From Rusavskia elegans (taxonomy: Eukaryota > Ascomycota > Lecanoromycetes > Teloschistales > Teloschistaceae): a stretch of 64,000 bases of DNA. This document shows positions 1 to 12,363 of the stretch, piece by piece. Location of the stretch: NCBI GenBank assembly GCA_011316305.1, contig SAUG01000011.1:1-64000 (forward strand). The letters run 5' to 3'. The notes beneath the pieces are model-generated. The model had not been told where the DNA came from. It saw only the letters and a list, made by a program, of their open reading frames with translations, and did no database searches. A program made the translations under genes and the position numbers. Position 1 is the stretch's first letter; every line of letters begins with the position of its first letter.

Positions 1-62
1 CTAACCCTAACCCTAACCCTAACCCTAACCCTAACCCTAACCCTAACCCTAACCCTAACCCT
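1..62. repeat. Telomere repeat array
   Basis: Ten uninterrupted CCCTAA units (TTAGGG on the other strand) start at base 1. This is the usual telomere repeat of filamentous fungi, with the C-rich strand reading 5' to 3' as expected for a left chromosome end. The array stops abruptly at about base 62 and AT-rich DNA follows directly. Confidence 0.98.
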
Positions 63-3000
63 TTTAACGATTTTAAAACTGGTTTTTCGAAGCTCGCTAT
101 CTAAAGGAATTAGTAATAATTAAAGAAGATATTTTAGAAAAAGGCGAAGAAAACTAATATTTTTCGAAGTTTTAAATACTTTAATTATCCTATTCTATAA
201 TTTTAATAATTAGTTTAAAAAAAGATAATGAAATCGTTATTATAGTTTTTTATCGAATTATAAGTATTAGTAATAATAGCCTATTATTTCTACTAGAGGA
301 AATTATAAAACTTTTATTAAATCGGTTTTAAATCTTTATTAAAGATATAGTAAAATATAAGTATCGGGTTTAGTTCTATAGAATAGATAGGGTTCGAAAT
401 GAAAAATCTATTAAATATTAATATCTTCTTTTCTTTCTAAAAATTATCTATATTCGTTAGCTAATAAATTTAAATATAATATACTAATTAGATATCTACG
501 TAATATTAATATAAAAAGACCAAAGGAAATCTATTATAAATATTTTATAATATAATAGATTATAATATCGTTTAGGCTTGATAGATAATATAATTAGTAA
601 ATATGCTAGAATAAGAAAAAATACGATAGATAATAGTTTTAAAAGAAAGTAAAATACGATTAGTCTAGATATATTAATAGAAGAGGCGAGTATTTAACGA
701 ACTATATAAATTTAACGATATCGTTTATTTTTATTTTTAATAGAATTCTACTAAAGGTCGAGAATAATAAAAGTGGATTTTCTTTTTTATCCGCTATAAA
801 AGTTAGAGCGAGATCGATTAAGTTAGCTAAAGTATAACTAGATATAGATATAACTAAAATCTAAAAAAGAAATAAAATCTCGATAAAATAAATAATAGAT
901 AGAAAAGAAAGTAGTAAATATTAAAGTTCGGCTAATAGAAATTTTTCGTTAAAATTAAATAGAAATCTAGATAGAAATAGAAATAAAGGATAAAATAAAA
1001 ATAGATTAAAGAACTAATAGAATTTTATTTAAAAGATTAAACGTAGGATTAGATTATTAGTAAAAGATATAATAAAGTATATTAGTAAATTAATAAAATT
1101 TATTTTTTAGAATTAAACAAGCTTTATAGTAGTAGAATAATTTTTAAAAATAAATATTAAAATCTATTAATAGACGAGATACGAGCTAAAAGTACGGACT
1201 AATAATAATTACGAATATTAAAACTGAAAACCAAATTTTTAACGATAAAAACTAGTAATATTAATTCTATAGCAAGAATAATAGAATTTAAAAAGCGGTA
1301 AGTTTTACGTAAAGGAATTCTATATATTTTATAAGTTATGAGTTTTTTAATTAGATATAATCTGAAAGCAGAAGGTACGTATAATTAAAATCGAACGCGA
1401 ATTTAAATATTTATTTATTTTGACTATATTCTACGTATTTGTCCACTTTTTATTATATCTTTTCCTACTATAATAATTAAACTAAATTATTTAAAATAAC
1501 TCTAATTCGATAATTAAATTAACTAGAAAAGTTCTAATTAAATTAAATAGATACAACTAATATATTAACTAATTTAATCAATAAAAAATGGTATATATAT
1601 AAATTTAATATATATATATAGAAAATTCAATCCGAACCCGACTATTTAGCGAGTCGAACCGATTTAATCTACTAAAATCAGATCGAATTTCCGACGGTTC
1701 GATAGAAATCCGATCCGAAATAGCTAGTCTACCCGGAACTAAATCGGTTTAATATCTAGAAAAGTCAGAATCGATTCGGATCCGATCGGTTTCTTTAATC
1801 CGAATTCGAAATCCGATCCGATAGTCAATCTAATCGGGATTTAAAAAAATCTACAAAATCGGAAATTTTTATATATACAAAATCTAGCGTCGTTACTAGC
1901 GCGTATATAAACAATTCATATTCTATTTTATATAGATTGTTTTAAATCGTTTCTGGTATATTATATAGATATATTATAAACGTACTTTTGAAAGTTCAAA
2001 AAATTATTAGTGGCATTTACGGCGTTTTAGACGCTCAGAAGGTTCTATCAAAAGCTCAAAACTTTCTAAAACTACGTTAACAATCTAGAACTCTCTAGAA
2101 TCGGAATTCGAAAACTCTGATACTATTATTAAATCGTGAAAAATTAAAATTAAAATCCGAAAACCAAATCGTATAGATTGGAAATTTTAGTTTCGTAGCG
2201 TTTTTAGCAATTAATTTGATAAAAACTTTTCTATTTTACCGTTATAAAAAAAGATTAATTTATCTAAATTTTAAAACTTATTTGCGAAAGAATATTATAT
2301 TAATAATCTTTTAACTATTTTATTCAATATATTAAATATCGATAGTATAATTAAATTCGATCGAATTAAAACAAAAGTTAAATATTATAATAATATATTG
2401 TAGCGAAAAATAAATGTAAATTTATTTATATAAAAAAACGATTTTAAAAAAATATAAAAATTCATATAATATAATTATTATAAAAATTTAAAATAAAATA
2501 ATCGTTGAAATTATATATTTTATCTTTTTAGATATTATATTTATTTTATTTAATCTGGCGTATTTTAATAGAAAATATATTATATACAATTTAGTAATTC
2601 TAAATTATATATTTATATCTATTAGTTTTATAGAAAAATTAATCAATATATAAAAACTGTATATTCCATTTATAATATTATTGAATTTAATACATTTTAA
2701 AATATAGTCGATTATTTTCTTTATTTTATCATTTAAAAAATTAAAATAAATTGAATTTTTAAAAGTAAATAAATATTTACCAAGTTGTATTATTTAATAC
2801 AAATTTTTTTATTCAATTTAACAATTCCGTTTATAAAACTAGAAAATTTATATTTGCAGCTAGAAATCTACAAGACGAGACGATATTTGAATTAGTAATC
2901 GTTAAAAGAACGTTTTCCGTCGTCCAAGTCAAAGCTGACAACGGTCCCGCACGAGATTAGCTTTAAACTAGCCCGTATCAGCCCGTCTAATATCAATTTC

Positions 3001-3735
3001 TACTAATTAAAAAATTGATTTAATCCGGTTCGAAAGTTTTAACGAGCTAGCCGGCGGATAGTCTATAGATTTCCTTTCTACTATTATTAGCCGAAAGCTT
3101 TAACTCTAATTAAATAGATTAAAATATTCTAAAAAACTATAGAATATCAGCAAATATACAATTCGCTAATAGTATTTTAAAATAAAAAAAGCGTTCAGAA
3201 TCGATTGAGCCGGTTTAAACCGATTTAAACAAGATTATTTTATTTAGTAAATAGAAAAATTTAGATATATTCTAAAAATATCTATTTTATCTATTTTTAG
3301 AATTTTAAAATTAAACTTTTTAAAGTTTAGTACCCGTTAGTTTCAATTTAATAACGGGAAACCTCTAGTTTAGAAACTAGTAACGCTAGCATTCTATAAA
3401 TAAAATTTTAAAATCAACGTTAAAAGTTAACTAATATAGATATTCTATAGGATACTAGTAGCTCTACTAGATAGAAGGATTTAGAATTTTTAAAAGATAT
3501 TTTTTAAAAATTTTAAAACTCGTTTAAAGCGTTCAGGGCGCTTATAAACGCTTATAAACTAAAATCTTATTTATAAATAGAAGGATTGCTTATAAGCGCT
3601 TCTATAACGCGCTAGACAGATTATAGGATCAGATCCGTTCATCAGTTCAAATCTATTCAATTAACTCTGAACGGAATCGACATTTTTGATAATAAATTCG
3701 TTTTCAATTTAATTATATAATATTTTTAGCGCCAA
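63..3735. other. AT-rich, RIP-like telomere-adjacent block
   Basis: No open frame of useful length exists on either strand. The sequence is dominated by TA, with CA and TG depleted, as left by repeat-induced point mutation of a former repeat. TA-dinucleotide runs lie near 1594-1620. From about 1625 to 1850 a short CCGA/TCGG-containing motif recurs many times in both orientations (AATCCGATCCGA-like). No LTR, inverted end or transposase motif could be matched, so the element class is unknown. GC content rises again from about 3736. Confidence 0.8.
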
Positions 3736-4155
3736 GATCAGGAATCCGTACGTAGCTAGCCTAGTCTAGCTCTAAATCCGGAAATACTAGTACCGCACCA
3801 GCCCTTCTGATTGGATGCCAGCCCGGCACCAGCTTTAGCGTCTGGGCGGGGCGGGCGGGGCGGCTGCCAGCCCTGGTCCAGGCGACCATAGGCTACGGTG
3901 GCGCATACAACATATCCCCAATCTCCGTACAACATTGAGCTTCCCTGCTTTCTACTAGCCATATTTCCAACAACACGAGCTGCAATACAACCATCCACCC
4001 GCTGCGGCGTCGGTGGTACCATGATCGTAGAAGAGAGAGATTCGTGCGATGAGTTTTAGTGACACAGATACATCGACATGGAAATGCTGTAAAGTCCGCA
4101 TTTCTGATCCAATCCGACCTGTACCAAGTCCAACAGATACGGCTCGGACGATGCT

Positions 4156-5489
4156 CTACGTCAGCTGTCCGTCTTTTGTTGCGATTTCACGGTTGGTTGT
4201 TCCTCCGACCGGAAGCTCAATCGCTGGCGACTGCTCTGCGCCACCGCGATCGTCTCCGACAATGCTGCGATACCGCCCCATTTCCACTACGTCGCCCTCT
4301 TCATGCGGTCCGGAATTCTTTCGGCGGTACCTAGACCACCAGGAGCCTCCTGTTAAGCTGTGGATGCTAACCCTCGGCATTACTCGCGCGAAGAATGGTC
4401 GGAAGGCAGGCATGCAACTGCAGATGACCCCAATGTTGATCTCCATTATACTACCGCATCCATCAGTCTATCATTCAAATGCAGCAAGGACCCCTGGAAG
4501 AGAGAACCTCCATATAAAGTACTTAGCATCGGCTGAGTTTTCTCGAACAATATAAACATATCGCACAGCGGCCACCACACAAGTTCTATCGACGGAAGTT
4601 TAAGCATGGGATGAACAATGGGAGGTTATGGTCTACCTACATTGTTCCGCTCATGAAGATCACGGAGATGCCAACTTTTTCTCTCCTTGAAAGCTTGAGC
4701 TGCCAAACAAGCGGGATTGGCAGGATGAGTATAAGAAGGTCCGAGATGATGTTCATCGCTCCATAGGCAAGACCTGCCTTTGTATAATCGATGCAGTGAC
4801 CGGGGGAGCCGGGTTCCCAATATTTCGAGCGGGGTGAGCACCCAAAGATTTGAGTCCAGAGATTGGCCATGAGGTACCCGCAGACAAAAAACATCATTGA
4901 CCAGGTGACGTATCGGAATGTGCGATTGATGGCAAACAAACGGAGATACAGTATCAGAATCGTCATCTTATAACCCAGTAAGGTTACCAAGTAGACCATA
5001 TCGGCATCGTTGATCCACTGCGGCAATGTCATGTTGTTAAGCAAAAATCGGGGGCCCTGTAACCCTGGGACGAGCTTCTCTTACTTTGACATAAGCCGAC
5101 TCGTTATTGGGAACTATATTGTGGTGCGTCGCTATTCTCCAAGCGTCAAAGGAGCTCACCAAAGCGTTAGGGAGGAGGATCAAGCAGCTCACACAGGCCT
5201 ATTAGAATGCTGTATGCTATACAGAACAGCTGTTGCACAGCAGGTGAGCGTTTGCGCGAGAGACAGACCAGGAACCACCTACTAGTACAAGGGCCGCAGT
5301 GTCTATGGGCGTCAGCTCGGAATCCAGAAGGTCGCGACGTCACTTACAATCATCCCAGCCTAAAGAATGGAGAACAAAGATTCGTGCCCATATACGAAGT
5401 ACGATGAAAATAAAAGTCAAAACCGGGAGGACGACGCAGGCTGTCACGATAGTGTGAGCGCGAGATGACTCGCCAATGTCGACAGCCAT
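4156..5489 (-). CDS. Rhodopsin-domain (SAT4/PTH11-like) integral membrane protein
   Basis: Six exons join without stops into 354 aa: 5348-5489, 5283-5302, 5085-5198, 4641-5056, 4508-4585 and 4156-4450, all with GT-AG introns. The family is the fungal seven-helix rhodopsin-domain membrane proteins of unknown ligand, some of which act in surface sensing. Visible hallmarks are an N-terminal helix ending in GWDD, the LVTLLGYKMTILILYLRLF helix, a WTQIFGCSP loop with a paired Cys further on, LLILILPIPLVWQLKLSRR, and the C-terminal EINIGVICSCMPAFRPFF. The start is the ATG at 5489, which gives a short extracellular N-terminus. It is the only one of three relatives in the window that appears intact. 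Ligand and role are unknown. Confidence 0.85.
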
Positions 5490-6762
5490 TTCAAGTCTTC
5501 GATCTTTTGATCCTTTGCCGGGGACAGGAAGACTGGAAGAGATGAGATAGAAAGTCTCCTACAGCTGGGCTAAAATGTCGTACTGGATGTGGCGTTGCGA
5601 CAAAGTACGGCTCTACATGATGACACCTTACTTGATGAGGCTGCAAAAAGGTGGTGCAAATTAAGAAATAGCCAGTAGAAGTCTTTCCTGGCCCAAACCA
5701 CCCTATCGTCGAGTCTGTCGAACGTCTGAGACATGCACTGCAGAGCATGCTGTCATCCGCTGCAATGCAACGGTTCGCGATCGAGGAGATGAAGATGGTA
5801 ATTGGTACGTTAGGGTTGGGGGCCGCAATATAAACCTAACTCCGGGCCAAGGATCAAAGCAGATGTGCCAGGCTGTCTCTCGAAACCTCGCCGATCATAG
5901 TGAAGATTTGGTAACCCCCTCATCTGTCAAGTACGCATGACGATCCATTCTTCGACAAAAGGTTTGTTAAGACACAAGATTCATAGGGTACCATGAGTTA
6001 TCATACAGGTCAGTAAACCAATCGGCATCTAAGGTTATACCAATGTCAAACGGTTGGTTAGTACATCTACCGCCAAGCTTCCACGACGCATGTACCCTGG
6101 CCGAGGAAACCAAGTAATTGTAGGGACAGTTACCTTTCACCTGGCCGGGCGTCGTCAACCCCGCACGGGGAAGCACTGACACGCATACAGTAGTATGACG
6201 TGCATTAAGATGCATCCAATAGGTTCGCCTGACCGCTTTCCGCGGCTCTACGCAGCCCAAAGTAAGGGCTTGAACGCTACTGGGCAATCATCAGCCAGGG
6301 TCGACAGATCTTTCCATATGAAGACTGTTCGCCTTGCTGCGGACGGTACCCATACAGACTTCAGGGGACCAAAGCTTGTCATAAGATAGGCGCACTGGAT
6401 AAGGTAACTTGCGCAGGATCACATTCTACCTCTGACTAGTGTGACCCTTCACCACGGCGGATTTCTCGGCCATAAAGGCCTGCAATCACAATAGCAGTTG
6501 TAGACAAGTCAGAAGCGGGGAATCCTTCCATACTGTTGTACTGCATCCGTTTGTGTTTTAAGTAGGTGCCAATGAACTCGGGGATGAATATGATAAGGCG
6601 GTAAGGTGCATGAGGCTACAACAAGGCAACGAATCGGACGAGAGTGACGTGAAGTCCGCACCCAGCCACCGAGCGAAAGCATGAAAGCTCCACGCAAGTG
6701 AGTCTTACCCTTCCAACAGCAGCAAACTCTCCTTCATCCAAGCATGGATTTTCTTTGGTCCC
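5490..6762. other. Intergenic, no supported gene
   Basis: This is the upstream region of the SAT4-type gene and beyond. Open frames here are short and overlap on both strands without family resemblance. A minus-strand stretch at 5967-6180 has fairly protein-like composition but no recognised domain. A degenerate telomere-like GTTAGGGTTGGGGG lies near 5808. Confidence 0.4.
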
Positions 6763-7308
6763 TTGAGTCACATCTGCAGCGTCCTAGGCATTCCTTTTGT
6801 GAGCTCCGAGTTTATTTATGAGAAGGGTGGCGAGAGCTTCTTGACGTTGAAGCCTATGCAGTCCTTATGGCGGGGGCTGGAGGATGAAGTCAAAGAGCGG
6901 CATCGGTATACTACCTATGAGATTCTAGAACTGACCGAGATGGTGGCACGAGAGTATAAATACCGGAAGCAGATATACCGGGACTTCTGGACTATGTCAA
7001 GAGAACAGTCACTCTCGATCCAGCTGCTCCACGAAGCTTTCATCTATTCTGGAGGCTCTCTGAGCACAAAGACTGGACGCGGTCTGATGTTCGATCTGCC
7101 AGAGAAGCGCCTGCAGCTAGCCGTTTGGTGCCCGAGCGAGATCGCCGTGGCCCAGCACCGTTTTTCCGTCACCGGGCGATACTATGCAAGTTGCTTGAAG
7201 CGACTGAGACCGCCACTAAACCATAGCAGCTGCACATATACCAAATGCTATGCTTCACAGGTCGACAACAGCAACTATGTTACGCAGCCCGCGGGCTTGC
7301 CTCCGTAA
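6763..7308 (+). CDS. Hypothetical protein, possibly a fragment of a larger fungal gene
   Basis: The open frame spans about 180 codons and can be extended upstream in frame to about 6700, through residues resembling FIQAWIFFGPLSHICSVLGIP. It has no ATG at the annotated left edge (the first codon is TTG), so it is probably an internal or terminal exon. The composition looks like real protein: charged helices such as EVKERHRY and EMVAREYKYRKQIYRDF. The AWIFFG...GIPF segment reminds me of the N-terminal part of some large fungal HET-type proteins. That is a weak recollection, and no HET motif is visible downstream. It may be a truncated relic. Confidence 0.4.
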   Translation: MSHICSVLGIPFVSSEFIYEKGGESFLTLKPMQSLWRGLEDEVKERHRYTTYEILELTEMVAREYKYRKQIYRDFWTMSREQSLSIQLLHEAFIYSGGSLSTKTGRGLMFDLPEKRLQLAVWCPSEIAVAQHRFSVTGRYYASCLKRLRPPLNHSSCTYTKCYASQVDNSNYVTQPAGLPP

Positions 7309-10149
7309 CCCGTCTGAACGTCAACAGTGCAAGCTCCAACAACCAGTCCATTGATTGCTTCTGAACAGACTTGTCAGTGCGCAATGGCGGAGCATCGAAG
7401 CAAGGCTGGGCAGCAAGGTTAAGTATTATCCTAGCAATCCCAATAGGATCCCTGCGATAGGGAGAAGGTCTGACTACTCGGCCGAATCTTAAGGCTCTCG
7501 GTTCAAAGCGAGTCTTGACAATCGACCTGTTATCCACCCCAAATCTTTCCTGTATGTTAATGCTTCACGTGTAATGATAAAGCATCAACGATCCTACTGG
7601 CCATCGAAGAGACTCTTCTTATTCCCTAAATTTAACCTTTACGTTAAACCTTTAGACGTCTAGGGCTTTTAGTATATAACAATTCGCGTCTGGAAATATT
7701 CTACTATTACAATTGTTGAACTTAATATTCTCGATACATTCTTCCTTTAACTATCAATTTCATAGGCCTTATTCTCGGCCTCTCTATGCCCTAAGATTTT
7801 ATTACCTCGTTCTGGTATATCCCAAGCATCGTACAAAGGCCGCTTGATTGGCTTTCTATAACTCTATTTCAGTCAGTTGAGCCTGATAAGCTCTGATTCG
7901 TTGGCTATATTTGGGCAATAAACGCTAGAATTGCAGTATGTATCGAAAAATGCAATAATATTGGGCCAGAGAGAATTATTCTTTATGTCGACAGGCTACA
8001 GGAGCGTAGCACAGCCATCAGATTATGTAGTGAGTCAATATTAATTCCATCGGCGCAGCAAAGATGTTATCTGAGCCTGGATATTGGTGTACATTCTAAC
8101 AGTGACTCTGAGCGTGATATGATAGAGCAGCGGATAACCCAGAGCAGAAATCTAGAACTACTTTCTGCTACTACCTTACGGAGAGAATAGTATGTCGCTA
8201 TTGTCTTTTAGAGTCAGTTGTTGAACACATATCACCTGCTGGCGTTGCTGTGTACAGTGATCAGGTAAGGATCAACCGTCGGTGGATAGACTTCAACCGC
8301 GAATATATTTCCTCGTCGACAGATAGGATGGATACCTTCGCCCACGGAAATACATGCTGCTCCATGGATCGCGAGATCTTTGCTCGAAGTGACTGCCGCT
8401 CTCGCTGCCTCAATGGGTGGAAGATTGGGGATATCGCTGAGGGAATGGTAAGAGGGATTGCTCGATGTTGTTTTTTACAAAGCTGCAACACATGTGTTGT
8501 GAACTGAAGCTCTCGAAATCGTCTATACAGTCCTGGAGTCTTAGACAGATGGGAGGTGGATGGCGGAGCGATGCTGTGTACTGCAGCGCATTAAGTAGAG
8601 TGGTTTTCATTGTTGCTGGCGGAGCTTCTGCTTTATTGCTAGCAGTCCTGGCTGGAAAATGCAATGTTGTGGGAAAAGTATCTTCTATTTACAGTGAGCA
8701 CAGAACGACTGCCGATTCACGGCCAGCACGGCTACCAAGGACTTAACCCGGCCTTGTTGAGGCTCATTTCGCCAGTGGAATCTTTCATGAGTAGGGGAAA
8801 GTACTTTCGAGACGCCTGCTTGATGGCTCTGGCCACGCTAGATGCATGTAAGGCCATGCTCTAGAGCGTCTTCGTTCTTCCAAGCTGCACGACGATTTAT
8901 TAGTGGAGAAGGATGTAATGACGGGGGACGAGACATGCACCACCAGCCAGCCAGGGTCCCACGAATTGTGTTCGTAGTTTCTACCCTTGCGTGTGCCGAC
9001 CTGGCAATGGCGTTCAGCGCTTAAAGTGGACTTGAATTGGTTTGCAGCACCATCATATGCTATAAGGGAGTCTCCACGCTGCGTTCGGACAGCTTCTGGA
9101 AGATCGGGTTATCGTTACCTGGTCTCTTACTGGTTGAGTACTTCTCTGAAACTGAATCCGCTTATCAAGTATATATAGTATAAAGAGTACGAGGGCCGCG
9201 CCTGCCTGCTATAGATAGATCACGTGAGTCAGCAGTGTACTATATCACATCCACTATATTCTTAATCCTTTTGACCTCTACCACTGCTGTTGTTTCAAGC
9301 GAATAGCCTACCCCACCGAATATAATATACTGAGAGATACAGGTTGACTGCGATAGCAGTACCGTTTTATTTTCTATTTGAGTCTTGGGCACCGCACCTG
9401 CCGTTATGTCTTCCGCGTCCTCTGAGCCCGCTATCTACAAATTGCCATTCAGCCAGGCCAGACTTTGCCACAAGTCCGACCTATCAGCTGACTGGACCTT
9501 GCTGCCTTGCTGCCTTCCCTGCAGAAGGATGCCTGGCACAACGTCGTACATGCTAATGTTGGGATCTCCGGTGCCACTATCAAACAAAGATTCCCCCAAG
9601 GCGCTGGGACGTGCACGCTTGAAATACCCCGAGACCAAATTTCTGGGGCAGCCGTGGAGATATTGCTATACCCGGGAAATGACACGTCGGTTTTCTGGGT
9701 ATCGTCTACATCGAAAGTTATCTATAGCCCTGCTTTATACGTATAGTTTATCTGCTGTACTAACGCAGCGTCTAAGGGGGTAAAATTATCGTACCCGGGA
9801 TATACTTCCCTTTCTAGGAAGACTCGCAGGACATCGGCTGGAAGGGAACTGAAATAGGGTCCCTCCCTATATATAGGAAGTTTTTGGTATATACGGGCGA
9901 TAAGTTTACGATAGACTGAATTCGTTATAATTCAGTATATTGTTATATACTCTAGTAAAGGCTTACTTATACCAGATCGTATAAGCCGCGTACCAGATCC
10001 ATACCCTATCCGGCCCAGCTATACCGCCTCGTGTACTACGGGGAGATATATAAAGATATGCGTTATTTACGAGCGATGTATAATCAATCTTAAGTTCGTC
10101 GTTACTATATATAAGGCGTATAAAGCAATTCCCCTATGCTTCCCCGATC
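7309..10149. other. Intergenic with possible decayed fragments
   Basis: No gene is supported. An 86-codon open stretch without a start codon runs plus-strand from about 7915 to 8189 (it includes GPERIILYVDRLQERS). Another plus frame ends near 9746 (it includes AWHNVVHANVGISGATIKQ). Both look protein-like but match nothing I can name, and may be relics. From about 9746 to 10150 the DNA turns AT-rich with many TATA runs, consistent with mild RIP. Confidence 0.35.
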
Positions 10150-10673
10150 TTATATATAATCCGCCTTTACCCAGCCCTCCTCCTCGCTACCGACAGTCCT
10201 ATATATCCTACACCTCGCCTCCACCAATCTCTCCAGCGCCCCCTTCACCACCTTCCCGCTTATCCCCGGTTGCTCTCCTTTTATCCCTTGGCCGAAAACG
10301 CAGAATCCACCGTGTGTCAAGCTGCCGGTGAGCGGGATACAGACGGCGTGGGAGCCTTGGGCGTAGAATGCAGAGTCGTTTATGGGACCGGTGTTCCAGT
10401 CGAGGTACTCGGGGAGGGAAGGGTAGCCGGTTGTGACGAGGTGGGAGGCGCTGTGGATGAAGGTGCCGTCGTAGATGGCGCACCAGAGGGAGCCGTGTCA
10501 GGTGGTAGTGAGGGGGAGGTTGTGGGTGTGATTGTGGGGTGGGGAGAGATTGGAGCTGTATGCGGGAGCGCGTGTGCGGTTGTGTCGAGTTGGGATGAGG
10601 AGATGATTATGATGGTGTGGAGGAATGGGAAGAGTATGGTAAGATGGTTGTTAGATGAAAATATGGGGGTCAT
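10150..10673 (-). pseudogene. KP4-like killer toxin homologue, disrupted
   Basis: The minus-strand frame ending in TAA at 10150-10152 is open for about 115 codons and carries the layout of the fungal KP4 killer-toxin-like family. This family comprises small secreted Cys-rich proteins; the founding virus-encoded member blocks calcium channels. Visible features are a GSLWC segment near the start, a Cys followed by GGFCVFGQG, and an ALERLVEARCRIY helix before the closing strand. The frame is interrupted by an in-frame TGA at 10498-10500. A hydrophobic, Thr/Pro-rich N-terminal stretch that could be a former signal peptide (10673-10510) lies in a different frame. Stop plus frame change indicates a non-functional relic. 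The family call rests on pattern recognition of the C-terminal part. Confidence 0.6.
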
Positions 10674-11236
10674 ACAACCAGCTGCGTCAGGGACTTAGAT
10701 TGCGAAGTGTTATACTCCTAAGAGAATCGATAATTAGCAAATCAGACATGTTCTACTGGGATCTAAGTATAGGAACTAGTCGTTTATCGGATATTACCGT
10801 ACCGAAAGGTGAGTGCGTGTAGTCTGAACCGATATTCTAGACATCTGCGCATCGGGCGGGGATGAGCCGACTGGTAGAAGAGGTTGATTTTATACCTGTG
10901 ACAATTAGATTTACGACTGCAGACAAATGTCGGCCAGGTTGAGCGTGAATCATTATATACATTTGAGCGCCCGATGACCAATACTGTAAGATACCAATCT
11001 CAAAGTCATTCCTCTATGGATTGGAAGGTGCGCAATGTGTCTTTGATATTCATAATGAATCTGACCGAAGAATGTCGAGAAACAGAGGCTGATATGCATT
11101 GTGTAAAACCTGGTGGACTGGAACCCTTGAGCTGGAGCGCGAAAAGAAATATAATACATGCCTAGCAGGTAGGAGGTTGCAGGGTCAGAGCAGTATTCCA
11201 AGTACTGAACATAATCAAACGTGTCTGATTGACAAA
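10674..11236. other. Intergenic, nothing recognised
   Basis: Only short overlapping frames on both strands, none with family resemblance. The interval lies between the broken KP4-like gene and the 3' end of the hypothetical gene, so it holds the former promoter of the toxin relic. Confidence 0.4.
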
Positions 11237-11869
11237 TTAAGGAGGGGTAGCAATCGTCTGCGATTCTGTCAAGGGCACCTGGTGCTCCTCAACCCACATG
11301 ACAGGCATTTGCCCAGTCGTGAAACCTTCGATAAAAACCTTGCCTCGGTCTGGACGAGAATCTGTCGGGTCGCTTTTCTGAATTGGACCGTACTCCACGA
11401 CCTTCGCGTCCAGTCCTAATTTGTTGTGTAATGTATTGGCAATGGCAGAGACCTGGTATGGTAAAACTTGTTGAGTGAACTTGGCCCTTGGAACCCCTGG
11501 AGTCGTAATTATTTCGAACCCAACGACCAAGACACCCTTCACACCCTGATCGAGGAACCCATCTTTGTTATTTTTATGTAAAACCATGTTTGCCATAAAA
11601 TTTGTCATGTAGGTGGCGTATGCTTCTCCGCTTGGGAAGCTGGGGTGGCGGGGAGCGAAATGAGCAAGGGCGGCGGCTTCTCTAGAGATGATGGCCACGC
11701 AATGGCACGAATTGAGGGCTACGGTAGCCATACAGAACAGCTTTGGGCCTTTCTCTTTCCCGTCGGGCCCTTTTTGCGCTTTTCCGAAAACGATGATACT
11801 TATTGCGTCTGGATCGACTTTAAGGAGCCGATTGGCATTACTCGCCTGCTCGATCCGAATGGCGGCCAT
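11237..11869 (-). CDS. Conserved fungal hypothetical protein, 210 aa
   Basis: Single-exon frame. The ATG at 11869 is preferred over an in-frame TTG at 11902. The protein lacks a signal peptide and membrane helices. A central FCMATVALNSCHCVAIISRE followed by AALAHFAP, with LVVGFE further on, resembles a type of small orphan protein common in filamentous fungi. The ALNSC...AHF arrangement is loosely reminiscent of CheD-like deamidase folds, but I see no proof of a catalytic Cys-His pair. It ends with VMWVEEHQVP. Composition and length support a real gene; the function is unknown. Confidence 0.7.
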   Translation of the reverse strand: MAAIRIEQASNANRLLKVDPDAISIIVFGKAQKGPDGKEKGPKLFCMATVALNSCHCVAIISREAAALAHFAPRHPSFPSGEAYATYMTNFMANMVLHKNNKDGFLDQGVKGVLVVGFEIITTPGVPRAKFTQQVLPYQVSAIANTLHNKLGLDAKVVEYGPIQKSDPTDSRPDRGKVFIEGFTTGQMPVMWVEEHQVPLTESQTIATPP

Positions 11870-12363
11870 TGTCGGGACTGAACGAAGCAGGCACAGCGAC
11901 AACTGGAGCAGGGCTGTATTGTGGACTCAAAGACGGAGGTTTTGATCGACTGCACTTGCACTGCGATGACAATCCAAAGGGAGCACGGCTCGTTATAACT
12001 ATTCTGAGGAGGCTGCGGATCTCACCTTGGCAGCTGCTGCCTACAGCAGTGATTGTCTGGTTCACTTGCCGGTACCTACGAGTACTAGTAGAGTACATGT
12101 AAGGTCTGCCTAGGGGAAAGACATCGGGTTACTCTTTGTGTCGCATAACGGGTGGGCGTTTCCGCTCTGCTGACGTGATCCAGCGCCGTTGTTTGCTGAC
12201 TCACCCGGATGGAAAAGTCACCCCACGCCAGTCTTAAGACAGACTAGTTCGATTGATGACATAATGCGGCCGCCTTCTTGTAGTTGTACGATCAACGTCC
12301 TCTTCCCCGCCGCATGACTCTCTTACTTCAGTATCTGTCCTCGTCCTTATAAGACTCACAATA

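Noticed and set aside
7490..7515. tRNA B-box-like GGTTCAAAGCG
   Set aside because: No A box at the right distance and no cloverleaf.
9344..9783. Several overlapping frames including a 132-codon plus frame
   Set aside because: Three frames compete, none has a motif, and the region runs into AT-rich DNA. At best a relic, so not called as a gene.
10270..10698. 142-codon plus-strand frame
   Set aside because: Gly/Val/Glu-rich shadow of the minus-strand KP4-like relic.
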